Assembly (NCBI GenBank): GCA_964511575.1
Contig: CAZEFM010000001.1
Location: 1-64,000 of the forward strand
Source: CALKHT01 sp964511575
Lineage (GTDB): Bacteria > Planctomycetota > Phycisphaerae > Phycisphaerales > Phycisphaeraceae
DNA length: 64,000 nucleotides
Direction: 5' to 3'
The notes below the pieces were generated by a model, which did not search any database, was not told the DNA's origin, and saw only the letters and a program-made list of their open reading frames with translations. Position numbers and translations under genes: made by a program. This document shows, in pieces, positions 26,509 through 34,160 of this stretch. How positions within the stretch are numbered: position 1 is the stretch's first letter; each line of letters starts with the position of its first letter.

Positions 26509-26590
26509 GAGGATCCGTGTTATCCGTGCGATCCGTGGTTCAAACTGAGACGAATCCGCGGCCCTTGGCGTGATCCGCGGTGATCGGGGC
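26509..26590. repeat. GATCCGTGG-class repeat
   Basis: Successive words GATCCGTGTTATCCGTGCG, GATCCGTGGTTC, GAATCCGCGGCC and GATCCGCGG recur every 10-20 bases. They are related to the CCACGGAT words at 2080-2230, read on the other strand. The block is placed upstream of the rpsO promoter. Confidence 0.6.
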
Positions 26591-26610
26591 ATCGGAGGGG
26601 GATGGACTAT

Positions 26611-26639
26611 TTGCCATGGAGGCCGGGCGCTGCTACATT
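26611..26639 (+). promoter_or_regulatory. Likely rpsO promoter
   Basis: TTGCCA (26611-26616), 17 bases and TACATT (26634-26639) fit the sigma-70 consensus spacing. It would give a leader of about 68 bases before rpsO. The leader ends without a clear Shine-Dalgarno sequence, which suits a gene whose translation is controlled by its own product, as in other bacteria. Confidence 0.5.
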
Positions 26640-26713
26640 AAGGGACTAACTTTGGCCCGAAGCGCCGTTTTGGGTGGGTCGGGGAACCGTAGATATTGTA
26701 ATAGCGAACAGTT

Positions 26714-26983
26714 ATGAGCATCACCGCAGAAAAGAAGACGCAGTTGATCGGCGATTTCCGCCGGGACGAGAAGGACACCGGCTCGCCGGAGGTGCAGGTG
26801 GCGATCCTCACCGAGCGGATCAGCCAGCTCACCGAGCACCTGCGCACGCACAAGCATGACTATGCCTCGCGTCGCGGCCTGCTCATGATGGTCAGTCGCC
26901 GCACCCGGCTGCTGCGCTACCTCGCCAGCAAGAATCGCCCGGCCTACCAGGAATTGATCCAGCGCCTGGGGCTGCGTCGATAA
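26714..26983 (+). CDS. rpsO: 30S ribosomal protein S15
   Basis: S15 is a primary 16S rRNA-binding protein of the 30S platform. All 89 residues of the standard length are present, with the conserved TGSPEVQVAILTERI, HKHDYASRRGLLMMVSRR and RLLRYLASKN motifs. The gene is followed by pnp, the widespread rpsO-pnp arrangement. Upstream there is a good promoter but no obvious ribosome binding site immediately before the ATG. Confidence 0.98.
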   Translation: MSITAEKKTQLIGDFRRDEKDTGSPEVQVAILTERISQLTEHLRTHKHDYASRRGLLMMVSRRTRLLRYLASKNRPAYQELIQRLGLRR

Positions 26984-27322
26984 GGAAGGGGTGGGCCAAG
27001 GGCCATGCGCCAAGGGATTCAAGACCTTGGCACTGGCCTGGACGACCCGCAGCATCCCCTTGGTCCTGAGGCCCTGGGCCCTACTCAACAAGCGTCGTCG
27101 GGCCACGTCCCGATTTGTGTAATCAGGTTCAGACGGGGCAGACGACAGTAGGCTCGCGGCACCGGTCAGACAACGCGTCTTTCCCCGTGCCACAGGTCAT
27201 CTGTCCTCTGCCTTCTGCTGAGAAGTGGGCTAGCGACGCGACCGATCGCCGATGGTTCGGACGATCGGCTCGTGCTGTTTCCACAGCCTGTTTCGTTACT
27301 CTCAGTTCAGGAAAGCAGAATC
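26984..27322. other. rpsO-pnp intergenic region
   Basis: 339 bases without a gene. The first 100 bases are a GGGCCAAGGG-class inverted repeat (26992-27084). Closer to pnp, a hairpin GCCGAT...ATCGGC (27248-27269) lies about 55 bases before the start codon. This resembles the position of the autoregulatory leader stem of pnp in E. coli. The resemblance is positional only. Confidence 0.45.
26992..27084. repeat. GGGCCAAGGG-class inverted repeat
   Basis: The left words GGGCCAAGGGCC and GCGCCAAGGG pair with the right words CCCCTTGGTCC and GGCCCTGGGCCC. The hairpin lies directly after the rpsO stop codon and may act as an attenuator or RNA-processing site between rpsO and pnp. Confidence 0.6.
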
Positions 27323-29470
27323 ATGGCAACTCACAAAGTCCAGATGGAACTCGGCGGTCGTACCCTTTCGATCGAGACCGGTCGCCTCGCCAAGCAGGCG
27401 GATGGCGCGGTGCTCGTTCAGTACGGCGAGACCGTGGTGCTGGGCACAGCCGTCCGCGCCAAGCCGCGCGAAGGCATCGACTTCTTCCCGCTGACGGTCG
27501 ACTACCGTGAGCGCACCGCCGCGGCGGGCAAGTTCCCCGGCGGGTTCCGCAAGCGCGAAGGCGCTCCGAACCAAAAAGAAATCCTGACGATGCGCAACAT
27601 CGACAGGCCGATCCGTCCGCTGTTCCCCAAGGGGTTCATGGACGAAGTGCAGATCCAGTGCTGGGTGATGGCGTACGACGGCCAGAACGAGCCGGACGTC
27701 CTGGCGGGGATCGCCGCCAGCGCCGCGCTGTCGGTCAGCTCGATCCCCTTCGAGGGACCGGTGGGCAACGTGCGTGTCGGCCGGGTGGATGAGCAGTTCG
27801 TCGTCATGCCCACCGTCGCCCAGAGCGAATACAGCGATCTGGACATGCTGCTGTGTGGCCACGTCGACGGGCTCAACATGATCGAAGTGGGCGCCAACGA
27901 GCTGCCCGAGGATGTCGTCGCATCGGCGCTGGAATTCGGCTACGAGTACGTCAAGCAGATCGCGGCATTGATCGGCGATCTGGCGAGCAAGGCTGGCAAG
28001 GAGAAGGTGTGCGAGCTGATCGTGCCCGCCGCGGAGGTGGTGGAACTGGTTCGCACGAAGCTCGCCGGCCCGCTCAAGGCTGCCAAGACGTCCGAAGGCA
28101 CCAAGCTCGACCGGCAGGAAGCGGTGCGTTCGACCATCAAGCAGTTCATCGAGACCGAGTTCCCCGAGCCGTCCGCCGAGGCGGGTGTGGGCGAGTGGAA
28201 CGCCTACCGCAAGCGTCTGGCCGATGCCCGTCACGCGATTCACGACCTGGAGGAACAGATCACCATGGAGGTGATCCGCTCCGGCGTGCGAACGGACGGC
28301 CGCAAGTTCGACGAGGTGCGTCCGATCAGCTGCGAAGTGGGCGTGCTGCCGCGCGTGCACGGTTCGTCGCTGTTCACCCGTGGTGAAACGCAGGCGTTGT
28401 GCACGACGACGCTGGGCACGGGCAAGGATGAGCAGATCGTCGACGGGTTGGGCGAGGAATACTCCGAGAAGTTCTACCTGCATTACAACTTCCCGCCGTT
28501 CTCGGTGGGTGAAGCCAAGCGGATCACCGGCCCCAGCCGTCGCGACATTGGTCACGGCATGCTGGCGCAGCGTGCGCTTCAGCCGGTGCTGCCGGCGGTG
28601 GAGGACTTCCCCTACACCGTTCGCGTGATCAGCGACATTCTGGAATCGAACGGTTCCTCGAGCATGGCTTCGACGTGTGCCGGGTCGCTGGCGCTGATGG
28701 ATGCGGGCGTGCCGATTCGGGCGGCGGTCGCGGGTGTCAGCGTGGGCATGGTGCACGGCGACGGCCAGACCGAAGACATCTACCTCGCGGACATTCAGGG
28801 TGAGGAAGATCACTTCGGCGACATGGACTTCAAGGTGGCGGGAACGCGCAACGGCATCACCGCGATCCAGCTCGACCTGAAAATCCGCGGGCTGAACCTC
28901 GAGCAGGTGCGCAAGACGTTCGAGCTCGCCCGTGCCAAGCGGCTGGGCATTCTGGACATCATGGATGCGACGCTCGCCAGCCCCCGGCCGGAAATCAGCA
29001 AGTACGCGCCGCGGATGCTCACGACGCACATTCACCCGGACAAGATCGGCAAGCTCATCGGCCCGGGCGGCAAGACGATCCGCGGTCTGGAAGAGCTCAC
29101 CGGCGCGACGATCGAGATCGAAGAGGACGGCACGGTGTTCGTTTCGGCGGTTGGCGCCGGTGCGGCCGAGCGTGCTCTGGAAGAGATCGAGAAGCTTTGC
29201 GCCGAGGTGAAGGTTGGCGCGTTGTACACCGGCAAGGTCGTTGCCATCAAGGACTTCGGCGCGTTCGTGGAACTGGCACCGGGACAGGACGGCCTGGTGC
29301 ACATCTCCGAGCTGGCGGAGGGGTACGTGGCGAAGGTGACCGATGTGGTCAAGGTGGGCGATTCGGTGCGGGTGAAGGTGCTGCTCGTCGATGAGCAGGG
29401 CCGGGTCAAGCTGAGCATTCGACAGGCTCAGGAGCAGAGTGCGGATAAAGCTTCCGCCCCCGCTGAGTAA
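27323..29470 (+). CDS. pnp: Polyribonucleotide nucleotidyltransferase (PNPase)
   Basis: PNPase degrades RNA 3' to 5' by phosphorolysis and is part of degradosome-like complexes. The 715-residue protein has two RNase PH domains (VQYGETVVLGTAV; later LFTRGETQALCTTTLGTG), an alpha-helical linker, then a KH domain (IGKLIGPGGKTIRGLEE) and an S1 domain (YTGKVVAIKDFGAFVEL, DGLVHISEL). The active-site region QGEEDHFGDMDFKVAG is intact. ATG 27323 follows AGGAAAG; 17 in-frame codons upstream are not conserved. The gene follows rpsO. Confidence 0.98.
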   Translation: MATHKVQMELGGRTLSIETGRLAKQADGAVLVQYGETVVLGTAVRAKPREGIDFFPLTVDYRERTAAAGKFPGGFRKREGAPNQKEILTMRNIDRPIRPLFPKGFMDEVQIQCWVMAYDGQNEPDVLAGIAASAALSVSSIPFEGPVGNVRVGRVDEQFVVMPTVAQSEYSDLDMLLCGHVDGLNMIEVGANELPEDVVASALEFGYEYVKQIAALIGDLASKAGKEKVCELIVPAAEVVELVRTKLAGPLKAAKTSEGTKLDRQEAVRSTIKQFIETEFPEPSAEAGVGEWNAYRKRLADARHAIHDLEEQITMEVIRSGVRTDGRKFDEVRPISCEVGVLPRVHGSSLFTRGETQALCTTTLGTGKDEQIVDGLGEEYSEKFYLHYNFPPFSVGEAKRITGPSRRDIGHGMLAQRALQPVLPAVEDFPYTVRVISDILESNGSSSMASTCAGSLALMDAGVPIRAAVAGVSVGMVHGDGQTEDIYLADIQGEEDHFGDMDFKVAGTRNGITAIQLDLKIRGLNLEQVRKTFELARAKRLGILDIMDATLASPRPEISKYAPRMLTTHIHPDKIGKLIGPGGKTIRGLEELTGATIEIEEDGTVFVSAVGAGAAERALEEIEKLCAEVKVGALYTGKVVAIKDFGAFVELAPGQDGLVHISELAEGYVAKVTDVVKVGDSVRVKVLLVDEQGRVKLSIRQAQEQSADKASAPAE

Positions 29471-29767
29471 TTGTTACAATACTGCTGATACCGGAATCCC
29501 GCGTTGGGGTGGCGCGAGCCAGGTTGCTGCGCTCACTGGTCACGCGGGCGGCGCGGTAGGCGTTCACACGTCGTCATGAACGTCGATCGCGTCGCGGACG
29601 GTCGCCTCGGCTGGGGAGTGTCGTGCCGGCGGGTCGAACGCCACGGGTGCATTCAGGTCGCTCGCCGGATGCTGTTTGTTGGGTGCCTGGCGCATTCGCG
29701 CAGGAACAGGTGCCGCTGACTCGTCGTCTCATTTCCAAACCGTCGTTCGACGTCAGAGGAGTTCGTC
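29471..29767. other. Long leader region before the cold-shock gene
   Basis: 297 bases lie between pnp and the cold-shock gene. A partial palindrome ATTGTTACAAT occurs right after the pnp stop. An open frame inside (29504-29719) lacks a ribosome binding site and any recognisable motif. Cold-shock genes often have long structured leaders; whether this is one cannot be decided here. Confidence 0.4.
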
Positions 29768-29992
29768 ATGTCGCAGAAAGGTCAGGTGAAGTGGTTTGAT
29801 CCGAAGAAGGGCTTCGGGTTCATCGTGGGTCCCGAGGGTCAGGATGTGTTCGTGCACTACAGTCAGATCCAGGGCGATGGGTTCCGTTCGCTCAAGGATG
29901 GCGAGAGTGTCGAGTACGAGCTGATTCAGGGGGACAAGGGCTGGCAGGCGCGCGAGGTGCATCGCATGGCCGCCGCCGTCGACCGGGCGTAA
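29768..29992 (+). CDS. Cold-shock domain protein (CspA family)
   Basis: This is a 74-residue single cold-shock domain that binds single-stranded nucleic acid. RNP1 is KGFGFIVG and RNP2 is DVFVHYSQI. KGQVKWFDPKKGFGFI opens the domain. ATG 29768 follows CAGAGGAG. The length matches CspA-type proteins of 65-75 residues. The stop overlaps a short GC-rich stem (CGGGC-GTAA-GCCCG) and a hairpin CCACCCCT...AGGGGTGG follows at 30084-30108; neither has a U-tract. Confidence 0.96.
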   Translation: MSQKGQVKWFDPKKGFGFIVGPEGQDVFVHYSQIQGDGFRSLKDGESVEYELIQGDKGWQAREVHRMAAAVDRA

Positions 29993-30114
29993 GCCCGCGC
30001 TATGTTCCATGAATGGGACGGCTGTGGTCCGGGACGACGCCGTTCCCGTCGCGAGCCCTTGTCCATCAAGGGGCGATGTTGTGCCACCCCTGCCACCCTG
30101 AGGGGTGGATTGAC

Positions 30115-30260
30115 GAATGACAAAATTCGAATGACGAAAGAATGACGAAAGAATGACGAAGTTCGAATTTGTGAAGCCGCAACGTTACCACGTGACGTTG
30201 CGGTTCAGATTTCGTCCTTCGGCCATTCTTTCGTCATAAGGCATTCTTTATTCGACATTT
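30115..30260. repeat. GAATGACGAA-class inverted repeat, largest copy
   Basis: The left arm contains four GAATGACGAA/CAAA words in a row. The apex is a perfect stem, CCGCAACGT ... ACGTTGCGG. The right arm contains the complementary words CATTCTTTCGTCAT and CATTCTTTATTCG. The element separates the convergent cold-shock and DUF4139 genes. Confidence 0.85.
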
Positions 30261-30267
30261 CCCCCGC

Positions 30268-31839
30268 TTACCACGTATACCGCACCTTATACGTCACCAC
30301 CTTCTCGCCTTCGGGGGGGACGATCACATCGAAGTGGATGGTGCGGGAGTCGATTTTTTCGAAGTCGTCGCTCTTCTCGACGATCTCCCAGTTGACCCAG
30401 CGGAAGAGGTTTTCGCGGACGACGACCTTTTGTTCGACATCCTTGGCGTTCTTGAGGGTGATGCGGATGGTTTCCTCGATGAGGTGAGCGCGGGTGTCGA
30501 CGCGGAAGTCGGTCTGCACGCGTTCACCGACGACGTCGAACGCCTGGCCGATCTTCACGAGCACCTGCTCGTTGCGGGAGGTGTGGTCGATGAGGTCTTC
30601 GCCGACGAACTCGAGTGAGCCGTTGCCGTTTTGGGCGTTGGCGGGTCGATCGAGCTTGTAGACGCGCATTTTGCCCTTGGGCAGGGGGATGCCGAGGTTG
30701 TTTTCCTCGCGGTTCTCGAAGCGGATGTAGACATCGACCTTCTTGTTGGATTGTTGGCCGAGGTTGCGATCAGTGGCGGGGGTGCGGAAGGACCACTGTC
30801 GCGCGTCCAGGCCGTAGTAGACGAGGACTTTCTCGACCTCGACGCCCTGCACGGTGGGGAAGAGGGCGAGCTGTTGGGTGGCGTTGTTTTCGATGGTGGC
30901 GGGCCGACCGAGCGTGTACATGTGGTACTCGAAGAAGGATTTTTCCTCGAATCCTGCGGCGGCGTCCGCCATTTCCACCTGACCACGTGCGTACAGGGCC
31001 ATGGGGCGGGGTGGCTGCTGGGCGATGCGCTGCACATCCCCGGCGATCAGCTTCAACTCCGCATCGGGGTAGCGGGCACCGGTGAGGTTCATGATGGTGA
31101 CCCACGCGCCGAGGTCAGCGCGGGTGTCGTCATCGTTGAGCACGAGGTTGTAGTCGGCGCGCCAGGTGATGCCATCGGTCTGGTAGGCGGTGCGCACCTG
31201 GCGCTGGCCCGCCTGGGGGGCGAAGAGCCGCCACTGCAGCGTGGGACGGGTGATCAACCCTTCGGGCAGCGTGCCGAGCTGCACATCGGCGGTGGCGGAG
31301 ACGACGCGCAGGCCGGCATCGGTTTGCAGCACGAGCCTGCCCTGGTTGTGCGACAGCAGCTTGCCGGTGATCTGTTCGCGTTGGCCGTCGCCGAGGTTGA
31401 CGTTGATGGTGATCGTCTGATCGATGTATTTGTCGAAGAGCTTGTCGGGGCTGACGAGGTCGAACTGGAAGTTCTGTTCGACGACGCGGATGCCGTTGCG
31501 TTCCTGCTGATCGGGTGCGACGGACAGGTCGACGAGGCTGACGGTGGTGGGGTCGATGAACTCCGCCACGCCGGTGAAGTTGATGGTGTTGATGCCCTCG
31601 TTGAGGTCGAGGGTTCGGGTGTCGCGCACGACGCCGAAGCCGGGCACCTGCCATGCGAAGTTGGGGTTGTGGCCCATTCGCTGCTGGGCGATGAACTGCT
31701 GGGGGTTGAAGGAGGCGGGGTCGGCGTTGGAGTAGATGGTGAGCCCGATGGAGGAGGGGGCGTTTTGAGCATCCTGAGCGTGGGCGATGCAGGCGGACAG
31801 GCCGAGCATGAGGCTGACCGCGGTGATCGATCGACGCAT
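30268..31839 (-). CDS. DUF4139 domain exported protein
   Basis: This 523-residue protein has a signal peptide (ITAVSLMLGLSACIAHAQ). The middle and C-terminal regions match DUF4139: RTAYQTDGITWRADYNLVL, AWVTIMNLTGARYPDAELKL, KVDVYIRFENREENNLGIPL, VYKLD, and RTIHFDVIVPPEGEKVVTY. I choose ATG 31839, preceded by AAGGAGAG 8 bases upstream. The frame is open for 307 more codons upstream but overlaps the PHP gene and has no family similarity. The lipobox-like LSAC occurs but does not fit the usual +2 pattern well. Function of DUF4139 is unknown; it is often exported and beta-rich. Confidence 0.85.
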   Translation of the reverse strand: MRRSITAVSLMLGLSACIAHAQDAQNAPSSIGLTIYSNADPASFNPQQFIAQQRMGHNPNFAWQVPGFGVVRDTRTLDLNEGINTINFTGVAEFIDPTTVSLVDLSVAPDQQERNGIRVVEQNFQFDLVSPDKLFDKYIDQTITINVNLGDGQREQITGKLLSHNQGRLVLQTDAGLRVVSATADVQLGTLPEGLITRPTLQWRLFAPQAGQRQVRTAYQTDGITWRADYNLVLNDDDTRADLGAWVTIMNLTGARYPDAELKLIAGDVQRIAQQPPRPMALYARGQVEMADAAAGFEEKSFFEYHMYTLGRPATIENNATQQLALFPTVQGVEVEKVLVYYGLDARQWSFRTPATDRNLGQQSNKKVDVYIRFENREENNLGIPLPKGKMRVYKLDRPANAQNGNGSLEFVGEDLIDHTSRNEQVLVKIGQAFDVVGERVQTDFRVDTRAHLIEETIRITLKNAKDVEQKVVVRENLFRWVNWEIVEKSDDFEKIDSRTIHFDVIVPPEGEKVVTYKVRYTW

Positions 31840-31956
31840 AACATCTCTCCTTGCGAAAGCGTTGGGTTGTGCGTGCCCGATATTGGTGGGCGCATCTTCG
31901 GTATGATACTTCGACGCATGACGGAACGGCACGGTTCCCGCTGACATGAAATCCTT

Positions 31957-32853
31957 TTGGAAACGGACGGCTTGTACTGCGATTTGCACATTCATTCCAC
32001 CGCGTCGGACGGCACGGCACGTCCGGCTGAACTGGCGGTGTTGGCGCAACGGGCGGGACTGGCCGCCATTGCCTTGACGGATCATGACACGACGGCCGGC
32101 CTGCCGGAATGCGCGCAGGCGTGTGCGGAGCGGAACATCGCGTTTGTGCCGGGCATCGAGCTGTCGGCCGATCCGGGGCGCATCCGCACGGGGCGGTCGG
32201 CGAACGATGTGAACGCCCGGCGGGGCACGCTGCACATTCTCGGTCTGTTTGTGCGTCACGATGAGCCGCGGCTTTTGAAGGTGCAGGAGAAGCTGCTGCG
32301 CGCACGGGCGGACCGCAACCCGGCGATCATCGCGAAGCTCAACGAGCTGGGCGTGCGGATCGATGAGCAGGAGGTGATTGATGAAGCGGGCGGTCAGGTG
32401 GTGGGGCGGCCGCACATCGCCGCGGTGCTGTTGCGCAAGGGGTATGTGAAGTCGATTCAGGATGCGTTTGCGCGATACATTGGTGAAGGAGCGGCGGCGT
32501 ATGCGCGGAAGGATCGGCTGAGCCCGGATGAGGCGATCGATGCGATTCATCGGGCAGGGGGACTGGCGATGCTGGCGCATCCGGTGCAACTGCGATGCGA
32601 GAGTTTGGACGAGCTGCGGCTGTTGGTGCGATCGTTGCGCGATGTGGGTTTGGACGGGATTGAAACGCGTCACAGCGATCATCGGCCGATGGATGTGGAG
32701 CATTTCGAAGAGTTGGCTGTTGATCTGGATCTGCTGACAACGGGCGGCAGCGATTATCACGGGACGCGCAAGAGCATCGCGCTGGGAAGTCAGCAGGTAC
32801 CGTTTGAGGTGTATGAGCGGCTGAGGGAAGCGGTGCAGGGTGTGACGGGTTGA
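31957..32853 (+). CDS. PHP-family phosphoesterase (RNase AM / YciV-like)
   Basis: The 298-residue product has the PHP metal motif DLHIHSTASDGT at residues 9-20, further ligands in ALTDHDTTAG and PGIELSAD, the insert VVGRPHIAAVLLRKG, then MLAHPV and GIETRHSDH, and the last pair in TTGGSDYHGTRK. This matches the YciV/RNase AM and 3',5'-bisphosphate nucleotidase family, which trims 5' ends of RNA or hydrolyses pAp. The frame starts at TTG 31957 with no clear ribosome binding site; TTG 31972 would be an alternative and no suitable ATG lies before the motif. It is divergent from the DUF4139 gene. Confidence 0.85.
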   Translation: METDGLYCDLHIHSTASDGTARPAELAVLAQRAGLAAIALTDHDTTAGLPECAQACAERNIAFVPGIELSADPGRIRTGRSANDVNARRGTLHILGLFVRHDEPRLLKVQEKLLRARADRNPAIIAKLNELGVRIDEQEVIDEAGGQVVGRPHIAAVLLRKGYVKSIQDAFARYIGEGAAAYARKDRLSPDEAIDAIHRAGGLAMLAHPVQLRCESLDELRLLVRSLRDVGLDGIETRHSDHRPMDVEHFEELAVDLDLLTTGGSDYHGTRKSIALGSQQVPFEVYERLREAVQGVTG

Positions 32854-32877
32854 GTGGGTTTGCGGGGCGATGGATCA

Positions 32878-33294
32878 TCAGTCGCCGTTGAGGTCATCGA
32901 TCCCCAGTTCATCTTCGGGCACGAAGAATCGGCCTGCCCGGATGCGCGCTCCGAGTTTGATGGTGATGCTCAGGGCGTGGCAGTCGCCTTTCCAGACGGC
33001 TTTGGGCCCGATGGTGACAGGGCCTGCGATCGCCTTCTTCACATCGACGTTGCCCAGGCATTCGATGCCGCGATGCGCTTCGACGAGGTCGGCGATGATG
33101 CGACCGGTCTTCTGCACGATGATTTTGCCGCAGGTGCGCACTTCCTTCACGGGTTTGAGCTGCTTCACCACGATGTCGCCGACGAACAGCGGCTTGCTGC
33201 ACTTGGGGCACGATGTGGACTGAGCCCTTACCGCCACCTCGAAGCGATGACGGCAGTGATAGCACTGCACCGTGACTGATCCCGAGCGGAACAT
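32878..33294 (-). CDS. Zinc ribbon-bactofilin fusion protein
   Basis: This 138-residue protein combines two modules. Residues 10-40 form a zinc ribbon with CYHC at the start and CPKC near residue 29. The remainder is a short right-handed beta-helix of bactofilin type (VRTCGKIIVQKTGRIIADLVE, GIECLGNVDVKK, GPVTIGPKAVWKGDCHALSI). Bactofilins polymerise into filaments that position envelope machinery. The ribbon could tether the filament to another protein or nucleic acid. A canonical bactofilin gene lies 149 bases upstream on the same strand, so the two probably work together. The beta-helix is shorter than in classical bactofilins. Confidence 0.75.
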   Translation of the reverse strand: MFRSGSVTVQCYHCRHRFEVAVRAQSTSCPKCSKPLFVGDIVVKQLKPVKEVRTCGKIIVQKTGRIIADLVEAHRGIECLGNVDVKKAIAGPVTIGPKAVWKGDCHALSITIKLGARIRAGRFFVPEDELGIDDLNGD

Positions 33295-33443
33295 GAGCGG
33301 GGTTTCGCCACCGATGAATGCGGGTCAACGCAGCGGTAAGCCCGGTCGGCACACAGCGATTATCCGATTCAACAACGCGCGTCACGCATGAGGCTTCGGT
33401 GGCATGATCCTGCGACACGCGCGTTCCATCGGTGGCGGAGTAT

Positions 33444-33851
33444 TTACCGCGTGGCGGCGGCTTCGCGTTTGTCTTTGTTGGCGGCGGCGGGCTGGGCGCT
33501 TTCGCTGCGGGCGTTCTTCGCCGCTTCAGCGCCGACGGAGATCTGCCCGAAGATCGATGCGCCCTCGGCGGTGACGAGTTTGTCCGCGACGATGTCGCCC
33601 TTGATGCGGGCTTTGGCGTTGAGCTGCACCCGTTGTGTGGCGTGGATGTTGCCTTCGATCGAGCCGTCGATCACGATGCTCGTCGCTTCAATGTCAGCTT
33701 TGCATTGTGCGGACTCGGCGACCTGCAACTCGCCTTTTGCCGTAATCTTGCCTTCGAACCTGCCGAGGATTCGCGCGGCTCGTTCGAAGATCATTTCACC
33801 CTTGATCTGCGTATCCGCTGCGATGATCGTCACTTCGTTGCTTTCAGCCAT
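33444..33851 (-). CDS. Bactofilin
   Basis: The 135-residue polymer-forming bactofilin has the typical rungs IKGEMIFERAARILGRFEG, ITAKGELQVAESAQCKADI, SIVIDGSIEGNIHATQRVQL and ARIKGDIVADKLVTAEGASI. The N-terminus is short and the C-terminal tail is Ala/Lys/Glu-rich and disordered. Bactofilins assemble without nucleotides and act in shape, stalk or polar organisation. The product is followed downstream by the zinc ribbon-bactofilin gene. No lysozyme-like LmdC/M23 partner is nearby. Confidence 0.92.
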   Translation of the reverse strand: MAESNEVTIIAADTQIKGEMIFERAARILGRFEGKITAKGELQVAESAQCKADIEATSIVIDGSIEGNIHATQRVQLNAKARIKGDIVADKLVTAEGASIFGQISVGAEAAKNARSESAQPAAANKDKREAAATR

Positions 33852-34160
33852 CGTGCATTCTCCTCAGGATCGCGGGAAGGGAAGGTGTGGCGTCAGCCGT
33901 GCGGCCGAAGCCGGGGTGCAATTCTAATCCATGCCCGGGGTCGTCGCGAATGGAACGCCGGATCACCTGCTCAGCACGGGCTTGGTGTGAGCATGAGGGA
34001 GCGTCCGAGAGCCAGGCATCGGCACCAGCTTTGCACGATTCTGCCGTTGGAACGCTGGAATTCCGCAGGGAAACAGCAGGAACCGGAGAAAGGCTGCGAT
34101 TTGTGTGAGGCTGAAAGCCCACGCTGCGAAAGCGAAACGAACCCAAACGAGTGACCGGCC
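33852..34160. other. Divergent intergenic region, bactofilin / LEPR-XLL gene
   Basis: 309 bases separate the two divergent genes. A short open frame on the minus strand lacks a ribosome binding site and motifs. A purine-rich segment lies 50-100 bases before the LEPR-XLL gene. I see no convincing promoter pair, riboswitch or repeat element here. Confidence 0.4.

Larger units (their letters stand above)
26037..26713. other. Long intergenic region with hairpins, no gene seen
   Basis: 677 bases separate the divergent Trm112-like and rpsO genes, and the first 430 have lower GC than the rest of the window. No convincing reading frame is present. Visible structures are AAAGAC-catgtc-GTCTTT (26249-26266), TGAC-att-GTCA (26277-26287), a G9-C-G6 tract (26342-26357), and a 9-bp perfect hairpin CCCGGGGAT-agcc-ATCCCCGGG (26376-26397) followed by CTTTAAT. 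The end nearest rpsO holds a GATCCGTG-class repeat and the rpsO promoter. An unannotated small RNA is possible but I did not recognise any known family. Confidence 0.5.

Noticed and set aside
29504..29719. 71-codon frame before the cold-shock gene
   Set aside because: No ribosome binding site, Arg/Gly/Cys-rich product without pattern; the region is more likely a leader.
33852..34160. Cyclic-di-GMP riboswitch before the LEPR-XLL gene
   Set aside because: A purine-rich stretch is present but the conserved GEMM core bases do not line up.
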